Positions 1-6,561 are shown, counted from the stretch's first letter. The stretch is 8,296 nt of DNA from Spirochaetales bacterium (GCA_018644745.1 JABGPX010000427.1:1-8296), one strand, 5' to 3'. Program-made: numbers and translations. The notes: generated by a model from the letters alone, not told the origin.

Positions 1-506
1 ATGCGCAGTTCTTCGAGCAGATACCCGGTTACTTCTGAGGCATCCTGGAATGTTACCGAACGCACCATGTCACACAGGGCCTTTTCCGGACCGGCAATGA
101 GAAAATTTCCTAGCGAGCTCCGTATGTACTGGATACCCACAGGATACACACCCGGTGCCTGGTAAGCGTAGCGAAAGGTCCCAACCGAAGTGTGAAACGT
201 TTTGTTTCTCTTGAAACAGACAGAGGTTACCTGTTCTACCCGCTCGGGAATCAGATTGTAATATGATAGAGCATACTGAAAAGAAATCGCCGAAGGTCCA
301 TAGAGCATGCCGGCAAGGACTTCACGTGAATACTGCCGTCGGTATTTTGCTCCGGTGATATAAAAGCCTTGCTTAACCCGGATTAAGTCACCCGAGCGGC
401 AGAGATTTTTAATCTTATCCCTGGGTGCCCGGTACTCTTTGAAGAGATCCATCAGGAGATCCGTAGTGAAATAGCGGAAATCGGAGTGAAATAGCTTTTC
501 TTCCAT
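1..506 (-). CDS. AbiEi-type (type IV TA) antitoxin / regulator, C-terminus cut by window edge
   Basis: The first 168 residues of a protein that continues past the left edge. Residues ~15-55 look like a winged helix-turn-helix whose wing reads RSGDLIRVKQGFYI. Residues ~71-95 (AISFQYALSYYNLIPERVEQ) followed by the FKRNKTF…VGTFRY segment and GPEKALCDMV (139-148) are hallmarks of the AbiEi/COG5340 antitoxin family. In characterised AbiE systems this protein represses its own operon and counters the nucleotidyltransferase toxin AbiEii, encoded immediately downstream; here that position lies outside the window, so the toxin is not seen. The ATG at 506 is chosen because it sits 3 bp after an operator-like inverted repeat and just behind a near-consensus promoter. 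No good Shine-Dalgarno sequence is visible, and the predicted leader is only about a dozen bases. Orphan AbiEi-like regulators exist, so toxin-antitoxin status is inferred. Confidence 0.8.
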   Translation of the reverse strand, partial: MEEKLFHSDFRYFTTDLLMDLFKEYRAPRDKIKNLCRSGDLIRVKQGFYITGAKYRRQYSREVLAGMLYGPSAISFQYALSYYNLIPERVEQVTSVCFKRNKTFHTSVGTFRYAYQAPGVYPVGIQYIRSSLGNFLIAGPEKALCDMVRSVTFQDASEVTGYLLEELR

Positions 507-509
507 TCG

Positions 510-548
510 TTGTCCAGTAAGTCGAATACTAATCTATTTACTGGACAA
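510..548. repeat. Perfect 11-bp inverted repeat, probable autoregulatory operator
   Basis: TTGTCCAGTAA (510-520) and TTACTGGACAA (538-548) are exact reverse complements separated by 17 bp. One arm abuts the -35 hexamer inside the spacer; the other covers the predicted transcription start and the short leader. A protein bound to both arms would block the promoter. Characterised AbiEi antitoxins bind inverted repeats in their own promoters, so the downstream gene product is the natural candidate; that assignment is inference. Because the arms are 17 bp apart with no T tract, a terminator role is unlikely. Confidence 0.75.
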
Positions 549-554
549 TGTCAA
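526..554 (-). promoter_or_regulatory. Promoter of the AbiEi-type gene
   Basis: Read on the minus strand, TTGACA (549-554, perfect -35) is followed after exactly 17 bp by TAGTAT (526-531, 4 of 6 matches to the -10 consensus). Transcription would begin near position 519, giving a leader of about 13 bases before the ATG at 506. The same -10 hexamer and spacing recur in front of the histidine kinase gene. Confidence 0.75.
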
Positions 555-600
555 ATCATCGCCGATAGTATAGGTGAACAAATCGCCTCGTTCCGCGTTC

Positions 601-951
601 CTATAGTAGGTATTGAAGATCCGTCATATCCCAGAGTGGCTCAAGAACGTTAATCTCCTTATCCGCCCGTGAGCTCGCATATATCGCGTGCGCGCGAGCC
701 GTATCTACGGCATATTCATAGACCTTTGGGCGATAGTCGGAATCGCCTTCGAGTATCCGGGTAAAATACCTATAGAAAGGAACATAAACCGGCTCAGCGG
801 GCTCTAGCGATTCTTCATGAAGTCCGCCGGTGCCTTCGTTGTAGATCATCCACTTTTGGCCGTCTTAGGCCACGATTCCTTCTTCGAATATAAAATGCAT
901 GGTTTTGCCAAATGGAGCTGTCCCAAAATAGCCGGTGTTTGCATAGTGCAT
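601..951 (-). pseudogene. Third gene of the envelope cassette, interrupted by an in-frame TAA; family unknown
   Basis: From the ATG at 951, with GGGAG (959-963) 7 bases upstream, the frame reads MHYANTGYFGTAPFGKTMHF and on to codon 28, meets TAA at 865-867, then continues in the same frame with DGQKWMIYNEGTGG and 82 further residues to a TAG at 601-603. The amino-acid composition looks protein-like on both sides of the stop, so a 115-residue protein broken by one point change is the simplest reading. The start lies 20 bp after the TPR gene stop, as in an operon. The second half alone could begin at the ATG at 849, but no ribosome binding site precedes that codon. No signal peptide, membrane segment or known motif is recognised. 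A sequencing error at the stop is equally possible. The 82-residue downstream part was not assignable to any family. Confidence 0.5.
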
Positions 952-971
952 CGCCCCGCTCCCGTCATAGT

Positions 972-1721
972 TCAAAGCTCGCCCAGCAACGCGAGAGCTT
1001 CCGAATTTCCCGGATACATAAAGAGGGCGTTCTGATAATGAGTCCGCGCGTGATTATTCCTGCCGGCTTTTGCGTTGGCTTCTCCAAGTGCTAAAAGGCA
1101 CCAAAATTGATCCTGCCGGCTGACGGTCTCGTCGATGTCCGGTCTGCTCAATATCCGCTCGAGAATCTCGATGCCAGTCTCCGGATTTCCGCCGAATATC
1201 TTCGGTGCGTTGACCCGCCTTAATGCAACTAGCAGTAATGCGCGGACGTTTTCCGGATTTATCTCCAGCACGATTTCGGCAAGCTTCAGAACTTCGCCGG
1301 CATGGCTGATTTTATAGGGAAGACCTCTTATTATCAGAATCCTGCCCTTTGCGTCGGCCTTCAGGCAGGTCCCTCGCTCGGTATCGAGTCCGGCTATCAT
1401 TTCCTCCGCAATTTCTACCGCTTCATCCAGATATCTCTCCGCGTCGTCGTGATTGCCTGACTCGATGTGCGCCATTCCGCGAAGTAACGAAACTCTACCT
1501 CGCCAGTAAGCGGCTTCAACCGGATCATCGAAATTCCTGAGTTCGGAAAGGAAAATCTCGAGAGGTATATCAAACTCCTTGCTATCGACAACGCCGTTTA
1601 AATATGAGTCGTACGCGGAGTAATAATGTTCGATTGTCGGCGCCGGGATTTCAGATCTTGCTGAGGCTGCAGAAATGAGTAGAAAAGCTAATGCGGGGAC
1701 ATATGAAACTCTATTCTTCAT
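972..1721 (-). CDS. Secreted TPR-repeat protein with PxxFGGNP motif
   Basis: A 249-residue protein. Residues 1-22 form a signal peptide (MKNR, then a hydrophobic stretch ending SAASARSE), so it should act outside the cytoplasmic membrane. Helical TPR-like repeats follow: about 69-106 (GMAHIESGNHDDAERYLDEA), 142-165 (LAEIVLEINPENVRALLLVA) and 207-249 (GEANAKAG…ARTHYQNALFMYPGNSEAL). PKIFGGNP at 173-180 resembles the PxxFGGdP turn found in TPR proteins of the TatT/TRAP-T-associated type; this is a similarity by eye. TPR proteins are interaction scaffolds, so a partnership with the membrane protein encoded just upstream is likely. A longer frame opens at 1781, but the ATG at 1721 gives a proper signal peptide and lies 4 bp after the upstream stop codon, which suggests translational coupling. 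AGGAG and AGGG lie just before it. Confidence 0.8.
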   Translation of the reverse strand: MKNRVSYVPALAFLLISAASARSEIPAPTIEHYYSAYDSYLNGVVDSKEFDIPLEIFLSELRNFDDPVEAAYWRGRVSLLRGMAHIESGNHDDAERYLDEAVEIAEEMIAGLDTERGTCLKADAKGRILIIRGLPYKISHAGEVLKLAEIVLEINPENVRALLLVALRRVNAPKIFGGNPETGIEILERILSRPDIDETVSRQDQFWCLLALGEANAKAGRNNHARTHYQNALFMYPGNSEALALLGEL

Positions 1722-1725
1722 TTCC

Positions 1726-3546
1726 CTAGCGGCTCCTGGTGATATAAATATGTGCAAGTGACGCCCATTGCTTCTCACCATTGTTTAGTGAGAGCAGCGC
1801 GACTAGGCCAAGGATATAATCAAGCTTTGCATCAAGTTGTTCAGATCCTTTAATCCATGTTACCGGGTCACCCCTTTGGATAGAACCCTCAATAATGTCG
1901 GAGCTATCACGGGATTCCCAGGTACCGTCCAGATAGAGAACTGTCGCGGATGTTTGGTTCGGTTCCGGCACAGATGAAAAATAATAGTCTGAAGATTCAC
2001 CATAGCGAGTGAGGGAGAGGGGGGTGGATGTCTTTACCCCCTCTAAGCGGCTTATCCGTCCCCAGGAAGGATTTCGCCGAGTGAGAATCAGCGATGCCCA
2101 CGATGAGGAGCCGCCGGGCAATTCCAACCCAAGAGATGTACCTGAACGCCGGGAGACAAAGGCTGGAATCCAGCTGTCGTTAAGTAAAATCTCAACAACC
2201 GCCCCCGGCCTAAGATCATCTTGGGTCAGAGCATCTAAAGCTACTGTTTCAATACCGCCGTCAAGATACATAACAACAAAAGCATCATCCGAGGTTATTT
2301 CAAGAACCGTAGCAGGATAATAATTACCTTCTCCCTCATAATTTGCCAGTACAAGGAGACCGGGAACCACGGATTCAGGTGAAAACATGTATAGCGGCTC
2401 GGGTCTGGAGAAGTCTGGTTGATTCGGAATTTCATCCGATGTGTTTGTCGTGTTGGTATCCGCGGGTTTTTTGTCTCCGCTCTGCATCCACAAAACCGTG
2501 CCATCGAGGCTGTCGATGTTGAACAGGACGCCCCCTGCTACCGCGTAGATTAATCCATCATTTATACTTGCTATTTCAACCCGGGCAAACAGGTCGGTAG
2601 CCCAAACCCTAAATCCGTCGACACGCACTCTTGCTAAAAATTCCCGAGAATTTTCCGAGTAGTCTTCGCTATACGTCACCAATACGCTGTCGGGTTCTGT
2701 AATACGGAGGTAGTCATCCAGCGTCTCATCTATTACAAAAAAAGCGTCGTGAAATGATATTTCCGGATTAAGCCTGTAGGGGAAATCTCCCTCGGTGTAA
2801 AAAATACCGGATGTGTGCAGGCTCAGCTGACCGGTGTTTTTTGATAGCTGAAATCCGTGTCGAATTCCTAACCTCGGCTTGATATCATCAAGAGCAGCTG
2901 GTTCGGCAATTAGGGTCACCGCATCGATTAAGAAATATTTTTCGGCGGATGTCTCAACGAGCATGCCCTTGCCGGCAAAGTCGTAAATATAATTTGAAAA
3001 CTCCCCATAACTCTGACGAATTGATTCGACGAAACTCGGAAGCGTAAGGCTCGAGTTTTGTTCTAAGATGTTTTCCTGACTGATGAGAATTTCGCCGGTA
3101 TACGGATCGCGACCATGTAGACCAGCACCTTCACTGATAGTCCAAATAAAATCATCTGTATGCCCGAGGAACCTTACTGGATCATGGTTTTGATAATCCA
3201 CCTTTTTCGTAAATTCTTTTCGTGCGAGTCGAGATCCGTCGGTTAAATTAATCGAGACAAGCCAGGAATATGAAGAAGTGGTGGTTTTTGTCTGTCCTCT
3301 TGTAGATGAGGTAGAATCGACTGTATGCGAAAGAGCACTGAGCATAACGGGACCTTTTGGCCCGTAATAAAAATACCCCTCCTTTATCCAGCCGCGACGG
3401 TCGAGAAGAGGTTTTGTCAGGTTCGCGGGTGCCAGTCCGATGAGAATCAGAATAATCGAAAGCAATCCGCCGATTAAAATAAGCCATTTTTTTGCGTTCT
3501 TACTTTTGGTTTTCTTGCCCGTGTCTTGATCTGTATAATCAATCAT
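1726..3546 (-). CDS. Membrane-anchored beta-propeller-like protein with Tudor/Agenet-like tail
   Basis: A 606-residue protein. A short basic N-terminus (KKTKSKNAKK) precedes one membrane segment at about 21-39, so the bulk probably lies outside the cytoplasmic membrane. Residues ~55-355 contain PQQ-like propeller blade signatures: WLVSINLTDGSRLARKEF (95-112), LHGRDPYTGEIL (143-154) and FNIDSLDGTVLW (342-353). A polar linker (~358-382, rich in T, N, D, P) leads to two SH3-barrel-like repeats at ~396-440 (NYYPATVLEI…YLDGGIETVAL) and ~446-490 (SWIPAFVSRR…LELPGG), which resemble Tudor/Agenet modules. A weaker third unit lies near 533-566 (ATVLYLDGTWESRD). The ATG at 3546, with AGGGG 5 bases upstream, is preferred over a GTG at 3552. 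It begins a unit with the TPR gene. Its role is unknown; a scaffold or sensor of the cell envelope is the broad inference. Confidence 0.7.
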   Translation of the reverse strand: MIDYTDQDTGKKTKSKNAKKWLILIGGLLSIILILIGLAPANLTKPLLDRRGWIKEGYFYYGPKGPVMLSALSHTVDSTSSTRGQTKTTTSSYSWLVSINLTDGSRLARKEFTKKVDYQNHDPVRFLGHTDDFIWTISEGAGLHGRDPYTGEILISQENILEQNSSLTLPSFVESIRQSYGEFSNYIYDFAGKGMLVETSAEKYFLIDAVTLIAEPAALDDIKPRLGIRHGFQLSKNTGQLSLHTSGIFYTEGDFPYRLNPEISFHDAFFVIDETLDDYLRITEPDSVLVTYSEDYSENSREFLARVRVDGFRVWATDLFARVEIASINDGLIYAVAGGVLFNIDSLDGTVLWMQSGDKKPADTNTTNTSDEIPNQPDFSRPEPLYMFSPESVVPGLLVLANYEGEGNYYPATVLEITSDDAFVVMYLDGGIETVALDALTQDDLRPGAVVEILLNDSWIPAFVSRRSGTSLGLELPGGSSSWASLILTRRNPSWGRISRLEGVKTSTPLSLTRYGESSDYYFSSVPEPNQTSATVLYLDGTWESRDSSDIIEGSIQRGDPVTWIKGSEQLDAKLDYILGLVALLSLNNGEKQWASLAHIYITRSR

Positions 3547-3595
3547 GTTCACCCCTATTTCATTATATGATCAATATTGTAGGGTATGTGGATTG

Positions 3596-3604
3596 ATTAT
3601 ACCA
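3596..3604 (-). promoter_or_regulatory. Extended -10 promoter of the propeller/TPR unit
   Basis: On the minus strand the sequence TGGTATAAT combines a perfect TATAAT (3596-3601) with the TGn extension (3602-3604). No good -35 hexamer lies at the usual distance, as is common for extended -10 promoters. Transcription would start near 3589, giving a leader of roughly 40 bases. It sits directly behind the terminator of the preceding unit, so the two transcription units are cleanly separated. Confidence 0.65.
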
Positions 3605-3654
3605 GATTATCCAAGGAACAAAACTCTACCTCCCCGATGTCACAGACATGACTT

Positions 3655-3692
3655 AAAAAGCCGGAGCCGTTCATATAGAACAACTCCGGCTT
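3655..3692 (-). terminator. Rho-independent terminator closing the kinase/regulator/lipoprotein unit
   Basis: Read on the minus strand, AAGCCGGAG (3684-3692) pairs with CTCCGGCTT (3658-3666), and an inner GTTC/GAAC stem (3669-3672 with 3678-3681) extends the hairpin around a 5-base loop. The stem runs straight into a TTTTT tract (3655-3659). There is no T run on the other side, so it acts on the minus strand only. It is the first terminator downstream of the response regulator and lies 31 bp beyond the small lipoprotein gene. Confidence 0.85.
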
Positions 3693-3723
3693 GGAAATCC
3701 TCAAGCCCCTATTTCTACATTCC

Positions 3724-3861
3724 TCATGGAGTCACATCGACACCATAGAAGAATAATGGAGATGTGCAGCTTGCCAAGAACAGGATTGCAGATACACACG
3801 CGAAAATGATAGCTCCACTCTCTCCGGCATGTCTCGTCCAAAGGGTATTATTCCGTGTCAT
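3724..3861 (-). CDS. Small putative lipoprotein, 45 residues, unknown function
   Basis: An open frame of 45 codons with a textbook ribosome binding site: GGAGG at 3870-3874, 8 bases before the ATG. The protein begins MTRNNTLWTRHAGES, then has one hydrophobic stretch (16-31, GAIIFACVSAILFLAS) ending in LASC with Cys32, which matches the lipobox. Processing would leave a lipidated peptide of only 14 residues (CTSPLFFYGVDVTP). An unprocessed single-pass membrane peptide is the alternative; the acidic Glu14 just before the hydrophobic stretch is slightly unusual for a signal peptide. It lies 136 bp after the response regulator with no terminator between them, and a strong terminator follows it, so it probably belongs to the same unit or is read from its own uncharacterised promoter. 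No family is recognised. Confidence 0.65.
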   Translation of the reverse strand: MTRNNTLWTRHAGESGAIIFACVSAILFLASCTSPLFFYGVDVTP

Positions 3862-3892
3862 ATTGTCAGCCTCCAAGCAAAGATCTTTTTTC

Positions 3893-3921
3893 GGCCCACC
3901 AAATTAAAAACTTGGAGAGCC
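3893..3921. promoter_or_regulatory. Imperfect inverted repeat upstream of the small lipoprotein gene
   Basis: GGCCCACCAA (3893-3902) and TTGGAGAGCC (3912-3921) pair at 8 of 10 positions around a 9-base loop. On the minus strand the hairpin is followed by GAAAAAAG, not a T run, so it is a poor terminator. It ends 19 bp before the GGAGG of the lipoprotein gene. It may be an operator, an mRNA leader hairpin or a processing site; the sequence does not decide between them. Confidence 0.35.
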
Positions 3922-3997
3922 TGATACTATCTTCAGCTTTCTTTACGAGGATTTAATTCGCCGGTGGTGGGTATTTTTCGGGGATTGGGAAAGGATG

Positions 3998-4624
3998 CTA
4001 AATAATTCCTTTCTTACGCGCTTTTACAAGGGCATCCTGACGACCGCGGGCATGTAGTTTCTCGTAAATATTTTTGATGTGAGAGTGAACCGTGTGAGAG
4101 CTGATGTTGAATTGCTCGGCGAGCTCTGCGTAAGTAAATCCGTCTTCCAGGCCTTTCAAAATCTGGGTTTCCCGTGGACTGAGAATGTAATGTTCCTTTT
4201 CACTTCCGTCCTGCATATCGGTGATAATTGCCCGCGCAATCTTTGGACTCATCGGTGCACCCCCGTGATGCAGGCTGTGAAGCGCCTCGATAAGCTCCCT
4301 GGGGCTCGATCCCTTAAGCATATATCCCGAAGCACCCGCCTTAATGGCTGAATACACGGTGCCCCTATTGTCAAAAACCGTGTGGGCAAGTATGTCGACG
4401 TCGGGATAGCGGCTCTTCACTTCCCCAATCAGTTCGATGCCTGAGCGTCCAGGTAAGCCGATGTCGGCGAGAAGAATGTCAAATGGGATATCATCAATAT
4501 TTTCCAGAGCGTCCTCTGCGTCGGGATAGGTACCTACAACTGAAACACCTTTCTCACCCTCTAGCAGGATCTGAAGGTTATTTCGGAGAAGATCGTTGTC
4601 CTCGACAATTACTATACGCACCAC
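3998..4624 (-). CDS. NarL/FixJ-family response regulator (receiver + LuxR HTH)
   Basis: A 208-residue DNA-binding response regulator. The receiver domain (~2-115) has the acidic pair in IVIVEDN (Glu8, Asp9), the phosphoacceptor Asp54 in LLADIGLPGRSG, Thr82 in AHTVFDN and Lys104 in GYMLKG. The LuxR-type helix-turn-helix spans ~148-208 (LSPRETQILKGL, AELAEQFNISSHTVHSHIKN, YEKLHARGRQDAL). The preceding histidine kinase gene ends 55 bp upstream and is the obvious phosphodonor. A longer frame begins with TTG at 4651, but the GTG at 4624 is chosen because AAAGG lies 8 bases upstream and the product then starts MVRIVIVEDN, as normal for the family. A second GTG at 4621 is the near alternative. Target genes are not known; the flanking lipoprotein gene and the propeller unit are natural candidates. 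Confidence 0.95.
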   Translation of the reverse strand: MVRIVIVEDNDLLRNNLQILLEGEKGVSVVGTYPDAEDALENIDDIPFDILLADIGLPGRSGIELIGEVKSRYPDVDILAHTVFDNRGTVYSAIKAGASGYMLKGSSPRELIEALHSLHHGGAPMSPKIARAIITDMQDGSEKEHYILSPRETQILKGLEDGFTYAELAEQFNISSHTVHSHIKNIYEKLHARGRQDALVKARKKGII

Positions 4625-4632
4625 TGTTTTTA

Positions 4633-4637
4633 CCTTT
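4633..4637 (-). promoter_or_regulatory. Ribosome binding site that sets the response regulator start
   Basis: AAAGG on the minus strand lies 8 bases before the GTG at 4624 and 11 bases before the next GTG at 4621. No comparable sequence stands at a usable distance from the TTG at 4651, so the shorter GTG start is favoured. Confidence 0.55.
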
Positions 4638-4679
4638 GTTCCAATTATCAATGATATTAATTCTCTTTGTTACCACCCG

Positions 4680-6518
4680 CTATGGGTATTTTTGGGGCAC
4701 CTCTATGAGTAAGCGGGTCCCTCTATCCTGCTCAATAGTGAGCTTTCCTCCAATGGAGGAGACTCTTTGAGCCATGTTTCTCATTCCGCGGCCCTTGTTT
4801 CGATTATCTTTAAGTCCTTTTCCGTCATCGGCGATAGTAAGAATAATTAGTACAGGTTTCACGACAAAGCTTATAGTTACAGACCCGGCTTCGGAATGTT
4901 TAACCACATTTGTAAGTGCTTCCCGATACACCCTGTCCAGGTTGAGATAGGTTAGGCTGCCGATTTTCGGTACTCCTTTTTCTATATCGGATGAAAAGGA
5001 AAGACCGATACTCTGTGTATTTAGTACTCGTACACCAAATAATCGAAAGTCTGCGACAACAGAATCCCAGCTCTTTTCATCGTCATCCAGAGCCTGCATA
5101 AAACTTCGTATCTCTGACAAACCACTTTTCGAGAGAGTAGAAATTGTCGAGAATGTTTGGCTGTCCATTTCATCAGTATTTCTAACACGGGCAATTTCAG
5201 CTGCAAGGTTGATGTTGGTCATTAAGCCGCCTATGCCGTCGTGGAGCTCAGCAATCATCTGTTCCCGCTCAATGTGCATCATCTTGAGCTCATTGGAATA
5301 CTGTTTTTCTGCCCGGTAAATAACCACCAGCCGACGTGAAAGGATTATGAACACAATAATAATATGAAAAAACATGCCGTAATGCGCCACAGGTGCAGTC
5401 GGCGGCAGCAATCCAAGCGCAATAAGAACATCCCCCAATCCAAAAGCGACAAGAAAAAGTAATCCAATTAAGAGAAGAAGAGCGTCGCGATTCTTCCTTG
5501 CTAACGCAAGACTCGCCTGGGTTATCATAACGGCGTAGTAAAATAGATAAAGGACTCTCAGAGCGATCATGCTGAAAGTGCCGAATTGATCCGGTAGTGC
5601 CAACCCAAGGATGATAATCGCCAAAGAAACAACAACATGAAAAATAATGAGCGTACGCATAAAGGATCTGAGTAAAGGTTTGAAAATCTCAGCGAGGAAT
5701 CCGATGGCGCCTATTGGAATTACAAAAATCGCAATGAGCCACAGCAGAAACCAAAAGCTGTCGGCACCAAAAACCAGTTGAGTAATGTTAGTGTATCGAA
5801 TGGTGTAGATGCCGATCCAAAAACAGTAAATGCCGAAGTAGAGGTACTCTCTGAGTCTACCGACGCTGAAGAAGATGATAAAAGCAAAAATAGATAAGAA
5901 CAAACAGACTGCGCCGACGACAATTTGATCGATATCACCGGCAATCATCCATCTCATTATATCAGACTCAGATCCTAATACTGGAACTCCGGTGATCCCG
6001 GCAAGATAGTACGAGGAGAAAATTCTCAGTGCAAGAGTCTTTCCGGCAAAATCCGGGCTCAAGGGGATAATGAACCAGGGCGAGCTGTTGACCGGAAGTT
6101 TCTCAGCCGTATTAAGATCTCCTGTCGCGTACAGCATCTTCCCGTCCAAATATGCTTCGAAGTGCAGATATATCCCTTGGAAAAAAATTACCGGGTTTCT
6201 GACGCTTGATCTTGCGTCAGGAAAAGCCGCGCCTAGATTTATTCTTTGCCAGAGGAACTCATTACTGTTCCGATCCGGCGCCCATGCCGGCAACGACATC
6301 TCGGACCATTCTGAAGAAGAGTTGTCATGGGTCCAGAGAAGGCGGCCATCGGTGCCCACGGGGGATTGCCCCCATCTGTAGGACCAGCCATCTATCAGTT
6401 TCTCAATACCCTGTTTCTCAGTGACTGCTTTTCCGTGAGCGAGAAAGCCCGAGCATATAATGAACAACATCACGTAGATGAGAATTATTGGCTTTCTTGG
6501 AAACGACGGCTTTTGCAT
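4680..6518 (-). CDS. 7TMR-DISM-type membrane sensor histidine kinase
   Basis: A 612-residue sensor kinase. An N-terminal signal sequence (~9-27) is followed by an extracytoplasmic domain (~30-190) resembling a DISMED2/jelly-roll sensor (EFLWQRINLG, FEAYLDGKMLYATGDL, LALRIFSSYYLAG). Seven membrane segments follow at roughly 199-218, 226-242, 255-276, 286-308, 316-337, 346-368 and 379-399. After a short helical linker comes a HisKA_3 domain with phospho-acceptor His426 in AELHDGIGG, then an ATPase domain: N box REALTNVVKHSE with Asn537, G1 box DDGKG (564-568) and G2 box GRGMRNM. All catalytic residues are present. This architecture pairs with NarL-type regulators, and one follows directly. Ligands of such extracellular domains are often carbohydrates, but nothing here names the ligand. 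The ATG at 6518 is the only start that keeps the signal sequence; its ribosome binding site is weak and the leader very short. Confidence 0.94.
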   Translation of the reverse strand: MQKPSFPRKPIILIYVMLFIICSGFLAHGKAVTEKQGIEKLIDGWSYRWGQSPVGTDGRLLWTHDNSSSEWSEMSLPAWAPDRNSNEFLWQRINLGAAFPDARSSVRNPVIFFQGIYLHFEAYLDGKMLYATGDLNTAEKLPVNSSPWFIIPLSPDFAGKTLALRIFSSYYLAGITGVPVLGSESDIMRWMIAGDIDQIVVGAVCLFLSIFAFIIFFSVGRLREYLYFGIYCFWIGIYTIRYTNITQLVFGADSFWFLLWLIAIFVIPIGAIGFLAEIFKPLLRSFMRTLIIFHVVVSLAIIILGLALPDQFGTFSMIALRVLYLFYYAVMITQASLALARKNRDALLLLIGLLFLVAFGLGDVLIALGLLPPTAPVAHYGMFFHIIIVFIILSRRLVVIYRAEKQYSNELKMMHIEREQMIAELHDGIGGLMTNINLAAEIARVRNTDEMDSQTFSTISTLSKSGLSEIRSFMQALDDDEKSWDSVVADFRLFGVRVLNTQSIGLSFSSDIEKGVPKIGSLTYLNLDRVYREALTNVVKHSEAGSVTISFVVKPVLIILTIADDGKGLKDNRNKGRGMRNMAQRVSSIGGKLTIEQDRGTRLLIEVPQKYP

Positions 6519-6532
6519 TATTCTCTAGAGTA

Positions 6533-6561
6533 ATACTAGGGTTTTATGAATCTGATGTAAA
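6533..6561 (-). promoter_or_regulatory. Promoter of the two-component unit
   Basis: On the minus strand TTTACA (6556-6561, 5 of 6 to consensus) and TAGTAT (6533-6538) are separated by exactly 17 bp. Transcription would begin near 6526, leaving a leader of about 8 bases before the kinase ATG at 6518, so the mRNA is almost leaderless. A short palindrome CTCTAGAG (6523-6530) overlies the predicted start point and could be a regulator site, though 8 bp is too short to be sure. Confidence 0.65.

Noticed and set aside
952..1053. Upstream continuation of the broken third ORF inside the TPR gene
   Set aside because: The frame stays open to 1053 and looks protein-like, but the TPR frame across the same bases has a convincing repeat, and GGGAG plus ATG at 951 gives a natural start after the TPR stop.
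1722..1781. Start at 1781 for the TPR protein
   Set aside because: It would overlap the upstream gene and put 20 polar residues in front of a clear signal peptide; ATG at 1721 fits better.
3958..4000. Readthrough extension of the response regulator past its TAG
   Set aside because: The in-frame extension is only 14 residues and proline-rich; the protein already ends at the usual family length.
4622..4651. TTG at 4651 as the response regulator start
   Set aside because: It adds nine residues before the normal receiver-domain start and lacks a ribosome binding site, while AAAGG is well placed for GTG at 4624.
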